Below, piece after piece: positions 17,341-25,718 of a DNA stretch of 64,000 bases. This DNA is from Woeseiaceae bacterium (lineage in GTDB: Bacteria; Pseudomonadota; Gammaproteobacteria; Steroidobacterales; Woeseiaceae). The first letter of the stretch is position 1, and the number at the start of each line of letters is the position of its first letter. Position numbers and translations under genes: made by a program. The notes under the pieces were generated by a model that worked only from the letters and a program-made list of their open reading frames with translations, was not told the origin of the DNA and searched no databases. Location: NCBI GenBank assembly GCA_021773075.1, contig JAJFKT010000030.1:1-64000 (forward strand). Direction: 5' to 3'.

Positions 17341-18224
17341 CGGCCGCCGCCGACGCGGACGCGTGTACTGAAGCTCAGCGGATCACCGTCCGCCTGGGTG
17401 ACCTGCAAGCTGATATCAACCAGTGTGGATCGACGGCTACCGTCCGCAATGCGCTCAATACGAAACAGCGTGACGTTTTCGGCGATAGGAAACTCGGTGT
17501 AATCAGTTCCATCTGCAGGATTCAGGTTTGGCCGCCGTTCGATCAAAGTGGATCCGCTCAAATAAAAAGCGACGCTGTCCAGCCAGTCTTCGTTTTGCGA
17601 ACCGTCTCCGTCATCGTCCGGCATCATGCCCCAGTCTTCATTGATTGCGCCGTCGCTGTCGTCATCGATGGCATTATTCGGGTCTTCGCTAACGCTACCG
17701 TCTTCGTCGTCGTCATTCACAGAGCCTTCGTCGACAGAACCATCACCATCGTCATCAATGTCGACAAGACCTGCCGCGGCGTCCGCGGACATATCATCGT
17801 CGGGATCTTCGTCGACACGCCCATCGCCATCGTTGTCGCCATCGGCGACGCCGTCTTTGTTGATGTCCAGTGTCGGATCCAGAGTGATAGCAAGAACTGC
17901 AGTTGCGAGTGTGCTGTCGCCTTCCGGCGGTGACGCCGGCACAGTTTGTTCCCGGACGTGTTCGCGCCAGTTGGTCGCGGGATTGTCGGACAGCGGCAGC
18001 AGCAGGCGCTCGCCTCCCAAAACGGCGCTCGCCATGCGCTGCATTGCAAAACGCGCGTCGCGAGTCGCGTCTATTTGCGACGACGTATCAAAACGGGTAT
18101 TCAGCGCGCCATCAACAAGACCCGCCATCGCGGCGAGCAGGAGACCCGCCAGCGTGAGTGCCATTAGGAGCTCAACTACTGTAAACCCGCCATTCCGTCC
18201 GCTGGCTTTCCGCATTGCAGACAC
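17337..18224 (-). CDS. mshO: MshO-like minor pilin with Asp-rich calcium-type repeats
   Basis: A 295-residue PilW/MshO-like minor pilin. The prepilin sequence GGFTVVELLMALTLAGLLLAAMAG has Glu at position 5 and would be cut by the prepilin peptidase. Residues about 118-215 form an acidic insert with about six DxDxDG-like units (for example DINKDGVADGD, DIDDDGDGSVDE, DDDGDGSQNED), resembling calcium-binding loops of thrombospondin type 3 or dockerin repeats. The C-terminal part returns to a pilin-like beta fold (VTLFRIERI). It overlaps the LamG minor-pilin gene by four bases. Calcium binding is inferred from the repeats alone. Confidence 0.82.
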   Translation of the reverse strand: MSAMRKASGRNGGFTVVELLMALTLAGLLLAAMAGLVDGALNTRFDTSSQIDATRDARFAMQRMASAVLGGERLLLPLSDNPATNWREHVREQTVPASPPEGDSTLATAVLAITLDPTLDINKDGVADGDNDGDGRVDEDPDDDMSADAAAGLVDIDDDGDGSVDEGSVNDDDEDGSVSEDPNNAIDDDSDGAINEDWGMMPDDDGDGSQNEDWLDSVAFYLSGSTLIERRPNLNPADGTDYTEFPIAENVTLFRIERIADGSRRSTLVDISLQVTQADGDPLSFSTRVRVGGGR

Positions 18225-18686
18225 CTATGGGCCGACGAGACTCTCGAGCGCGGTTATCGATCCTTCCACTTCGACCCGAACCCAGAGCAGTTCGTTGTAG
18301 CCTGTGTAAAGATTGCTGTCGCCATCGAGATTTGGATCGGGCACGGTATAGACGTTGTTATCACCGTCGCTGTTGTCGGCATCGTACGGCGCGACGTAAA
18401 TGAGTCGCCGGTTGAGGGTACCCGCTGCATCGGAGTAACTGTTCGGTGTCGTCGGGTCTGCGGTGATTGCCGCAACGTCGACGAGAGCAGAGTATCTTTC
18501 CGCCAGGACTTCCTCCATTTTTGCGAGCGCGGCGTAGTGATCGTCGACGACCGTTCTTTGTACGTCACTGCCGAGTATTCCGGTATGCAATGCCTCGACC
18601 GCAGGTACCAGTGCGATGGCAATGAGCGCGGCAGCGACCATCACCTCAATGTAGGTTAGGCCCGTCTGAGCGCTACGATTGTTCAT
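18225..18686 (-). CDS. mshD: MshD-like (PilV-type) minor pilin
   Basis: A 153-residue minor pilin. Its prepilin segment TGLTYIEVMVAAALIAIALV has Leu at position 1 and Glu at position 5 of the mature form. The C-terminal half has two short acidic units (NSDGDNN and NLDGDSN) like those in the next gene. The stop is directly beside the mshO-like start and the start overlaps the mshC-like stop by four bases. Assignment as MshD follows gene order between MshC- and MshO-like genes. Confidence 0.75.
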   Translation of the reverse strand: MNNRSAQTGLTYIEVMVAAALIAIALVPAVEALHTGILGSDVQRTVVDDHYAALAKMEEVLAERYSALVDVAAITADPTTPNSYSDAAGTLNRRLIYVAPYDADNSDGDNNVYTVPDPNLDGDSNLYTGYNELLWVRVEVEGSITALESLVGP

Positions 18687-19231
18687 TGCACCGTCACTCT
18701 ACCCGTAACCGGCGATATGGAGATCGTTCGAGTTTGTCCGTCGAAGCTCAAGCGGACATATCCGGTGTTGAGCATGCGAACAGAGCCCATCTGATTGAAC
18801 TTTGGTACGCCGGTGGTGCCGGAGAAGCCCATAAAGGCGCTCGGAAAAAAGACACCGTCGAACTTAAAGAAGACGGCGGACATTGCTGGAACCGCCCCCC
18901 CGTTGTTGTATTGCAGGGCGTACAACTGCTTCGTCACCGGGTGATAGACGTCGTAGGTTACGGCCGCTGGACTAACCGCCTCATCGAGCCGATACACCTG
19001 GATCGATTGAGTAAATATATTGGCGTTGACGCCATGGGGTTTTCCGGTCCGAATTGCCTCGGCTTGTGCTGTACGAAAAGCCGCCGCAACGTCGGCAGCG
19101 GCACGCTCAAGGACATCGGCAACGTCCTCTTCGAACAATGCGGGCGTCGCAATGGCTGCGATCAGAGACAGCAAGCTGACGACGATGAGCAATTCGACCA
19201 GGCTGAATCCCTGTTGCAATCTCGTCGCCAT
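18683..19231 (-). CDS. mshC: MshC-like (GspH-type) minor pilin
   Basis: A 182-residue prepilin. QQGFSLVELLIVVSLLSLIAAIATP is a classic type III signal with Glu5, followed by a GspH/FimT-like domain. The start is placed at the ATG at 19231 because GGAGGC lies six to eight bases before it and the mature leader is then short (MATRLQQG); the frame is open to 19294 but that adds an implausible cysteine-containing extension. A Cys pair typical of some MSHA pilins is absent in the mature part. Confidence 0.8.
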   Translation of the reverse strand: MATRLQQGFSLVELLIVVSLLSLIAAIATPALFEEDVADVLERAAADVAAAFRTAQAEAIRTGKPHGVNANIFTQSIQVYRLDEAVSPAAVTYDVYHPVTKQLYALQYNNGGAVPAMSAVFFKFDGVFFPSAFMGFSGTTGVPKFNQMGSVRMLNTGYVRLSFDGQTRTISISPVTGRVTVQ

Positions 19232-19320
19232 TGTGTGCCTCCAATAAAAAATAGGACATTCCGCGGTGTGTAAGAAAGCGCGAAATGTCCCCATTGTTGA
19301 TGGCAGTTTCCTGTCAGCCG

Positions 19321-19833
19321 TTACTCGTCGCCAATAAACTGGCCAGTAACCGAGTCAAAGCGCCAGCCGCCGAGGCTCCCGGAAGCGAGACCCAAGATGC
19401 CGGTGTTGACAACTGTCACCGTGTTGTTTACGCCGAGTGGATTGACCGGCAAATCGTCTTTGAGGTACGGGCCGTACTTAAATGTTGCATCGGTACCGGT
19501 GCAGGCTTGTCCCGCCGCGTTTGTGTAGTTCTTAAGCTGCGCGATAAACGCCGGTTCTCCAGTCGCGCCGGTGACTGCTGCCGAGCCCGCGGGGCAAGAA
19601 CCACCGGAAGACGTTACAGCACCGGGATACTCGCCGTGCTGTTGCCGGTAAAGATCGATTGCCGAGCGCACATTCGCGACATTTGTGTCGTACGCGGATT
19701 GCGTGGCGTCATCTGTTGCCGCAGTGAACTGCGGAATAATGATGGCCGCGAGTATTGCCAGAATGATCACAACGATCAGCAATTCAACCAAGGTAAATCC
19801 TCGCTGCGTAGACATTTTTTCCAGCAAAATCAT
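19321..19833 (-). CDS. Major-type MSHA pilin (MshA/MshB-like, GspG-type)
   Basis: A 170-residue type IV pilin or pseudopilin. RGFTLVELLIVVIILAILAAIIIP gives a perfect prepilin peptidase site with Glu5. The C-terminal region has two cysteines (SGGSCPAG and GQACTGT) that can form the pilin disulphide loop, and a GLASGSLGGWRFDSVTGQF ending like MSHA/GspG pilins. GGAG is placed eight to nine bases before the ATG at 19833. It stands alone between mshG and the minor pilins with gaps of 112 and 89 bases, as expected for a strongly expressed structural subunit with its own promoter. Confidence 0.85.
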   Translation of the reverse strand: MILLEKMSTQRGFTLVELLIVVIILAILAAIIIPQFTAATDDATQSAYDTNVANVRSAIDLYRQQHGEYPGAVTSSGGSCPAGSAAVTGATGEPAFIAQLKNYTNAAGQACTGTDATFKYGPYLKDDLPVNPLGVNNTVTVVNTGILGLASGSLGGWRFDSVTGQFIGDE

Positions 19834-19945
19834 AAGTTTATCTCCGTGAAAATCGAAAGCCTTGCTGCTACTATGTAACTATCGGCGACGTCGGGAATTT
19901 CTTTAGCGAGCACTATTCAATTCTGCGCTGCGGCTATTGATCGCG

Positions 19946-21073
19946 CTAGGACACGGCACGCGAGAGTTTGAATATCGGCAGAATCAACGAGCTGACGAGT
20001 ACGCCAACGATGACGCCCATGACGAGCAGCATGACTGGCTCGGCGAGCTTTGATAGCGCATCCAGTTTCTTCGTCAACTGCGCTTCGTAGTATTGTGCAA
20101 CACGGCCCATGACCTTACCAAGATTGCCGGTCTGTTCACCCGTAGTGATCATATGCTTGGCCAGATCGGGCAAGAACGCCGCACTCGAAAAACCGGCCGC
20201 GACACCGGCTCCAGACTGCACGCTCGTTTCAATGCTGGCGATAAGATTCCTGAAAACAGAGTTTTTTACGACGTCACGGCAGGCGGCGAGGCTGTCCATG
20301 ACCGAAACCCCGTTGACCAGCGACAGGCTAAATACCTGCAGGCACTGCACAAGGTAAATTTGCGTGAATACATCACGGACCCCAGGAAGGTGCAGTTGCA
20401 AATAATCGATTCGCGTTCGACCCGCTGCACTATGCAACCATTGACGGAACAACAGGGCGAATGTCACGAGACCGCCAAGGACACCCCACCAATATTGACG
20501 CAGTACGTCGCTAATGGACATTAGGGCGCGGGTTGTAAGTGGGAGTTGATCGTAAATTGATGTGAACATGGTGCCGAATTTCGGAAACACGACAACCAGC
20601 ACGAAAACGACGACCGCCAGTGAAAACGTGATCAGGAAAGCCGGATACGTTGCGGCGGAAACGAGCTCGGTTCGCAGCTTCTCGTGCTTTTGATCCATTT
20701 CCAGCAACTGCTCCAACACCTGCGGCATGAAGCCACCGGCCTCGCTGGCACCGATCAGGTTCACGTAGGTGGAGGAAAATACGCCATCGTGCTTTGCCAG
20801 CGAGCCGGCGAAAGACGTGCCCTCGCTGACGTCAAGAGCTACTTGTTCGACAATGTCGCGCATCCCTTTGTGCTCGGTTTGCTTAACGACCGTAGTCAGG
20901 GCGCCATACAGGCTTTCGCCGGTATCGAGTAGCAACGCGAGTTGTTCGGTAAAGAACATCCGGTCGGTCGATCCCGGGCCGCGACTGGAAAGCAGCGACG
21001 AAAATTCGATACGTCGGATGGAGTTGTCGGTACCAGTATCCCCTGAGGCTGTTGATTCGAGTTCCAGGGCCAT
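19946..21073 (-). CDS. mshG: MshG, type IV pilus inner-membrane platform protein (GspF/PilC)
   Basis: A 375-residue polytopic protein with two GspF domains (first about residues 35-160, FFTEQLALLLDTGESLYGAL; second about 240-365, FSLSLVNGVSVMDSLAAC). Transmembrane helices are seen at LITFSLAVVVFVLVVVFP, WWGVLGGLVTFALLF and VMLLVMGVIVGVLVSSLIL. This protein links the ATPase to pilin insertion. It follows mshE with a seven-base gap. Confidence 0.92.
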   Translation of the reverse strand: MALELESTASGDTGTDNSIRRIEFSSLLSSRGPGSTDRMFFTEQLALLLDTGESLYGALTTVVKQTEHKGMRDIVEQVALDVSEGTSFAGSLAKHDGVFSSTYVNLIGASEAGGFMPQVLEQLLEMDQKHEKLRTELVSAATYPAFLITFSLAVVVFVLVVVFPKFGTMFTSIYDQLPLTTRALMSISDVLRQYWWGVLGGLVTFALLFRQWLHSAAGRTRIDYLQLHLPGVRDVFTQIYLVQCLQVFSLSLVNGVSVMDSLAACRDVVKNSVFRNLIASIETSVQSGAGVAAGFSSAAFLPDLAKHMITTGEQTGNLGKVMGRVAQYYEAQLTKKLDALSKLAEPVMLLVMGVIVGVLVSSLILPIFKLSRAVS

Positions 21074-21080
21074 GACGGGC

Positions 21081-23135
21081 CTAGATGCTCGTCACGCGGG
21101 AGACTTCTTCGATCGTGGTGCTCTTCTCCAGCACGCGCGTAAGGCCGTCGCTGAACAGATTGTGAAAGTCGCGTTGTGCCAGATAATCGCTCAGTTCATC
21201 ACGGCTCGGGCTGGAGATGATCAATTTCTGCAGGTCGCCGTCCGTTCTGAGAATTTCATGGATGCCGGTGCGACCTTTATAGCCGGAGTCATAGCACTCG
21301 TTGCAGCCATCGCCGCGCGCGAGTTTTACATCACCGTCCCAGTTGTAACGTGAAACCAACTCGGGCGGCGCAAGAAAGTTGGTCTGACAATGGGGACAGA
21401 TTGTGCGTACCAATCGTTGTCCAACAACGCCGAGCAGCGCGGACGATAACAAATACGGTTCGACGCCCATGTCTATCAGTCGCGTTACCGCGCCAACAGC
21501 ATCGTTGGTATGCAAGGTGGAAAGGACCAGGTGCCCGGTCAAAGCCGCTTGAACGGCGATCTCGGCAGTTTCGCGTTCGCGAATCTCGCCAACCATCACA
21601 ATGTCGGGGTCCTGCCGCAGAACATGTTTCAGGATTTTTGAGAATGTCAGGCCGATTGCGCCGCGCACTTCGTTCTGATTGATAATATCAAGTTGATACT
21701 CAACGGGGTCCTCGATCGTGACGATGTTCTTTTCGATGCTCTTGATGTAGTTGAGCGCCGCGTACAGGCTAGTGGTTTTACCGCTGCCGGTGGGTCCAGT
21801 TACCAGGATCAATCCGTGGTTCGAACCGAGCAACTCCTTGAAGCTCGCTAGGTTTTCGCCACTCATATTGAGTTTGTTGACGTCGAGAATTGCTTGATTC
21901 TTGTCGAGGATACGCAGCACCACCTTCTCACCGTACAGCCCTGGCAGTGAGCTAAAACGCAGATCGACCGAACGCCCCTGCGTATGGACCTGGATGCGAC
22001 CGTCCTGCGGCATGCGTCGCTCGGCAATATCGAGGTTCGCCATGACCTTAAGGCGTGAAACCAATGCCGGGTGTAGCTCGACACGCGGCGCAGTGAACTC
22101 GTAGAGCAAGCCATCAATGCGAAATCGAATTCGTGAGTGTGTGCGAAAAGGCTCCAGGTGAATGTCGCTTGCGCCGTCGTGTACGGCACGTTGAATAATA
22201 GAGTTCACCAGATTGACTACCGGACTGCCCGCTGCGACTTCGTCGATCGTTGAGTAGTCGTCGTTTTTGACGCCTTCTATGACGGCAAAGTCCTCGTCGA
22301 CGTCGCCGACCATATCGAAGGACATATCGTCAATACTGATGGACTCGTTCAACAGTTTCTGAATATCCTCCTTGCGCGCGAGCACCGGGCGAACCACGCA
22401 TTGCAGGCTTTCCGAAACCTCTTCGAATATCGGCATGTCCTGCGGTTTCGTCGTGGCGAGATAGACAGTGCTGCGAACCCGAAACAGGGGCATCACGCAA
22501 AGCCGTCGCGCGACATTCTTGTCCAACAATGCCGCGGTATGCGGGTCAAATAGCCCGGGACGCACGCGGACGAATGGAACACCAAGTTGTTCGCCAAGCG
22601 CCCGCAGCACATCGTTCTCACCGACCCAGCCCTTGTCGATGATGATCTGTCCCATGCGCTTGCCCAGGCGGTCCTGAAGCTTCAAGGCCTGGTCGATCTT
22701 TTCCTGCGAGACTAACTTGCGGGCAACTAAAATATCGCCAAGTCGTGCGCCCGGGCCGAGGCTGACTTCGTCGCTTTCGAGCGTCTCCTGCGGTTGGTCG
22801 TTGTCCAGAAACGTAATGTAGTCAGACAGGCCACAGATTTCGGCAACCTCGCCAACAATACTGTTGTGTCCGGAAATTTTCAGCCAGCCGCCAATCTTCA
22901 TTAGGCGGTCCTGCAGGTCCATCAATGCCGAGATGGCCAAACTATTGAGCGATTGCACCGCCTTTAAGTCGATGATGATCTTGATTTCACCACCGGCAAC
23001 ACACTCATCGATGACCTGCAGCAAGTCTTGCAGGCTTTCATTGCTACCCAGGGTCGCCGACGGCGCCACATGCGTTGCGACGCCAATTCGCAGGCGTGTA
23101 ATTGGTTTTGATATCGATGCCGCTGGGCTGTTCAT
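21081..23135 (-). CDS. mshE: MshE pilus extension ATPase with N-terminal STAS domain
   Basis: A 684-residue secretion ATPase. Residues about 13-110 form a STAS-like domain (IIIDLKAVQSLNSLAISALM, LKISGHNSIVGEV, CGLSDYITFL). Residues about 128-190 match the MshEN domain that in MshE binds c-di-GMP (RLGDILVARKLVSQEKIDQAL ... LGKRMGQIIIDKGWVGENDVLRAL). The ATPase core has Walker A GPTGSGKT at 447-454, Walker B-region DPDIVMVGEIRE at 509-520, the TLHTND His box near 540 and a tetracysteine zinc site (CPHC, CNEC). The extra N-terminal domain explains a length about 110 residues over usual MshE. The start overlaps the GAF-GGDEF-EAL gene by four bases. Confidence 0.92.
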   Translation of the reverse strand: MNSPAASISKPITRLRIGVATHVAPSATLGSNESLQDLLQVIDECVAGGEIKIIIDLKAVQSLNSLAISALMDLQDRLMKIGGWLKISGHNSIVGEVAEICGLSDYITFLDNDQPQETLESDEVSLGPGARLGDILVARKLVSQEKIDQALKLQDRLGKRMGQIIIDKGWVGENDVLRALGEQLGVPFVRVRPGLFDPHTAALLDKNVARRLCVMPLFRVRSTVYLATTKPQDMPIFEEVSESLQCVVRPVLARKEDIQKLLNESISIDDMSFDMVGDVDEDFAVIEGVKNDDYSTIDEVAAGSPVVNLVNSIIQRAVHDGASDIHLEPFRTHSRIRFRIDGLLYEFTAPRVELHPALVSRLKVMANLDIAERRMPQDGRIQVHTQGRSVDLRFSSLPGLYGEKVVLRILDKNQAILDVNKLNMSGENLASFKELLGSNHGLILVTGPTGSGKTTSLYAALNYIKSIEKNIVTIEDPVEYQLDIINQNEVRGAIGLTFSKILKHVLRQDPDIVMVGEIRERETAEIAVQAALTGHLVLSTLHTNDAVGAVTRLIDMGVEPYLLSSALLGVVGQRLVRTICPHCQTNFLAPPELVSRYNWDGDVKLARGDGCNECYDSGYKGRTGIHEILRTDGDLQKLIISSPSRDELSDYLAQRDFHNLFSDGLTRVLEKSTTIEEVSRVTSI

Positions 23136-25339
23136 GCCTGCGCAGCCGAAGCCGAGCCTCGCAAGCCGTCGAATATACGGTCGATTTTGACAGGTTCGCC
23201 GACATGGAATCCCTGCATGTAGTCGACACCAATTTGACCCAATAATTCAATGGTCGCGTCGTCGCCGACGTACTCCGCGACGGTAGCCAAACCCATGGTT
23301 TTGCCTATCTTACAAATGGCCTCGACCATTGAGCGGGACACTCTATCGTTCGTCATTTCGCGAACAAAGCTGCCATCGATCTTGAGGTAGTCGACGGGCA
23401 ACATCTTCAGATAGCCGAATGAACTCAATCCGGCACCGAAGTCGTCGAGCGAGAAGCGGCATCCCAGACGCTTCATGGCGGCCATGAAGTCGAGCGCCTC
23501 GTCGATATTGGATATCGCCGCCGTCTCGGTGATTTCGAAACAGATTTTGTCTGCTGGCAATGCAGCGCGATCAATTTCGTCAGTCACGAATGTCTGAAAA
23601 CCGGGGTTAGTCAGCGACTGACCAGAGAGGTTGATGCAGAACACAGCGTCGCTATGCACAATATCGCTCCAAACGGCACAGAGGGCTTGTAACGCTGCCC
23701 GAATAACCCATCGATCGATCTGTGGCATGAGCTGATAGCGTTCCGCAGCAGGCAGAAACAATCCTGGCGCGACGATTTCACCGTCGTCCCCCAGCAGCCG
23801 TAGCAGAATCTCGAAGTGCGGTGCTTTTTCCGGCTGCTTCATTGGCAATACCGGCTGGCAATACAGCACGAACTGATCATCACGCAATGCCTGCTGAACA
23901 CGACCGACCCATTCAATTTCCTCACTCCGCCGCTGTAACGATGTGTCGTCGTGCTCAAACACCTGGACTCGGTCACGACCCGCCTCCTTAGCGGCTTTAC
24001 AAGCGATTTCGGCAGCGGCCATAACGCCGACAATACCTTCTACCGATTTGTCGATGGATGCGATTCCACTGCTGACAGTCACGTCGAGCTGGCGGTTTGC
24101 CGAGATCACCTGTAGCTGGTGCATTGCGGTGCGGACTTTCTCAGCGACACCCTCTGCCTGCGCCGGTGTGCAGTTCGGCAACAACACGGCAAACTCGTCG
24201 CCACCCAACCTCGCCAGCGTGTCCGTGTCGCGCAGCTCACTGCGCAGGACCTTTGCGACTCTTCTTATCAGGACATCGCCCTCCTGATAGCCCAACAGAT
24301 CGTTGATGACACGTAGCTGATCCATGTCAATATGCAGCAAACAGTGCTGTAGGCCCTTGCTGTGAGCGGTTGCAAGCGCCGCGACCAACGACGGCTCAAA
24401 GCCACTACGATTCATCAGCCCTGTCAGCGAATCGTGGTGGGTATGAATAATTCGGGAGGCCTTTTTCGCCATCACCTCCAAAAGATTTCGGTCACCGTTC
24501 GAGAACACATGAGAATTTTCACTCGCGACAACGCTGATGATGCCGATCACGGTAGCGTGCTCGTCGAAGATCGGGTAGGCGAGCAGGTTTTCTTTGTGGC
24601 CGCCGAATACCCTCTGGCGCTCAACGTCGTCAGGATCGTTAATGATGATGCTCTCGACCTGGGCTTCGACGCGGTCGTAGACGGTGGTGCCAAGAATGCC
24701 GAGCAACTCTTCGTTGCCGACGTGCGGCATGCCGCTGGTCGCGCTGTAGTAGCTAAGGTTTCGGTCCCGACAAATTAACGCGGAGAACCCGACATTGAGG
24801 TAGTCGGTGCAGTTATGCACGAGGCGGGACAAGGCTTCCTGGCCTTCTTCAAAAAACTCAACCTGATCTTTGGTGGCGTAAACGAGGTTCAATTCCTCGT
24901 AGCGCTCTGACAGTTCGATGGCAAGTTGATTGCACTCGCTCTGAAGCTCGATATCCTCGTGATAGAATGCAACGGCATCGGCAAATGCGCGACCAAGCTG
25001 ACTGGGCGCGGTTGACATCGGCACGCTGAGTCGCGCGTCAAACTGAACGACGAGCCACCCCAACGAACCCAGCTCGCGCGAATGAATCGCCGAACGAAAT
25101 TGCAATCGTCCCTCTGCCAGGTCGCGACGCTGTAATGTGCGGCTAAATTGTTTCCACTCAATGGTTGAGGTGCCGTTCGTATCTGATACTTCCTTTGTGT
25201 TTTCCACGGCAGGAAACATTTCCCAGATCGCCGATCCGTGTAAGTCGTTCAGAGCGAAGCCGTTTGCACCCGGGAAAAATCGCGGCAGCAATCGTTCGTA
25301 TTTCGATGTCGAAATAGATTTTAGAAGGCTAGCGGTCAC
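23132..25339 (-). CDS. GAF-GGDEF-EAL c-di-GMP turnover protein
   Basis: A 735-residue cytoplasmic protein: an uncharacterised N-terminal region with a coiled coil near 125-165, a GAF-like domain (about 165-295), a GGDEF domain (303-460) and an EAL domain (about 480-725). GGDEF is intact at 379-383 and an RxxD inhibitory motif (RDTD, 370-373) lies five residues before it. The EAL motif reads EIL in FEILLRLL, keeping the metal-binding Glu and the ExLxR pattern; NLSGQSL, ITETAA, LDDFGAGLSS, YLKIDGSF and EYV are also kept, so phosphodiesterase activity is likely. It overlaps both mshE and the response-regulator gene by four bases, so its product pool probably acts on the MshEN domain. Confidence 0.92.
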   Translation of the reverse strand: MTASLLKSISTSKYERLLPRFFPGANGFALNDLHGSAIWEMFPAVENTKEVSDTNGTSTIEWKQFSRTLQRRDLAEGRLQFRSAIHSRELGSLGWLVVQFDARLSVPMSTAPSQLGRAFADAVAFYHEDIELQSECNQLAIELSERYEELNLVYATKDQVEFFEEGQEALSRLVHNCTDYLNVGFSALICRDRNLSYYSATSGMPHVGNEELLGILGTTVYDRVEAQVESIIINDPDDVERQRVFGGHKENLLAYPIFDEHATVIGIISVVASENSHVFSNGDRNLLEVMAKKASRIIHTHHDSLTGLMNRSGFEPSLVAALATAHSKGLQHCLLHIDMDQLRVINDLLGYQEGDVLIRRVAKVLRSELRDTDTLARLGGDEFAVLLPNCTPAQAEGVAEKVRTAMHQLQVISANRQLDVTVSSGIASIDKSVEGIVGVMAAAEIACKAAKEAGRDRVQVFEHDDTSLQRRSEEIEWVGRVQQALRDDQFVLYCQPVLPMKQPEKAPHFEILLRLLGDDGEIVAPGLFLPAAERYQLMPQIDRWVIRAALQALCAVWSDIVHSDAVFCINLSGQSLTNPGFQTFVTDEIDRAALPADKICFEITETAAISNIDEALDFMAAMKRLGCRFSLDDFGAGLSSFGYLKMLPVDYLKIDGSFVREMTNDRVSRSMVEAICKIGKTMGLATVAEYVGDDATIELLGQIGVDYMQGFHVGEPVKIDRIFDGLRGSASAAQA

Positions 25340-25716
25340 GCCTGACTTCCGTCGACTGCGAAGGAGCGTTGCACGTGAGAGACCAAGCGCCGGATACTGA
25401 CTGGCTTCTCCATGAACTCCAGATTCGGAATGTCACGCGTCCAGTTGCGATGCTCCAGTTCGGTACGCGAGGTCAGCACAATTATAGGGAAGGTTCTGTT
25501 CGGAAACTGCTTGCCGATCGCAAGGCACAATTCCTTACCGCCCATACGGGGCATATCGACATCTGTCACCAGAAAGTCTGGTATTTCGTCGCACAACCTC
25601 ACCAGGCATTCAGAACCGTTATGCGCGGATGTCACATGAAATCCAGCATCTTCAAGGCCAAGTCGCATGACTCGAACAACCGGCGCGTGATCGTCGACAA
25701 TCAGTATCTTCTTCAT
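25336..25716 (-). CDS. Single-domain response regulator
   Basis: A 126-residue CheY-like receiver: MKKILIVDDH at the start (acidic pair), TDVDMPRMGG with the phosphoacceptor Asp, VLTSR as the Thr/Ser switch and MEKPVS with the conserved Lys-Pro. No output domain is present. The start at 25716 lies two bases after the histidine kinase stop; an open extension upstream to 25755 is inside that kinase gene. It overlaps the following GGDEF-EAL gene by four bases. It is closely similar to the receiver at 27863-28225. Confidence 0.9.
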   Translation of the reverse strand: MKKILIVDDHAPVVRVMRLGLEDAGFHVTSAHNGSECLVRLCDEIPDFLVTDVDMPRMGGKELCLAIGKQFPNRTFPIIVLTSRTELEHRNWTRDIPNLEFMEKPVSIRRLVSHVQRSFAVDGSQA

Positions 25717-25718
25717 GG

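Noticed and set aside
17595..18300. Long Ser/Val-rich plus-strand frames over the MshO-like gene
   Set aside because: They are complements of the GAC/GAT-rich Asp repeat block; the minus-strand pilin frame has the prepilin signal.
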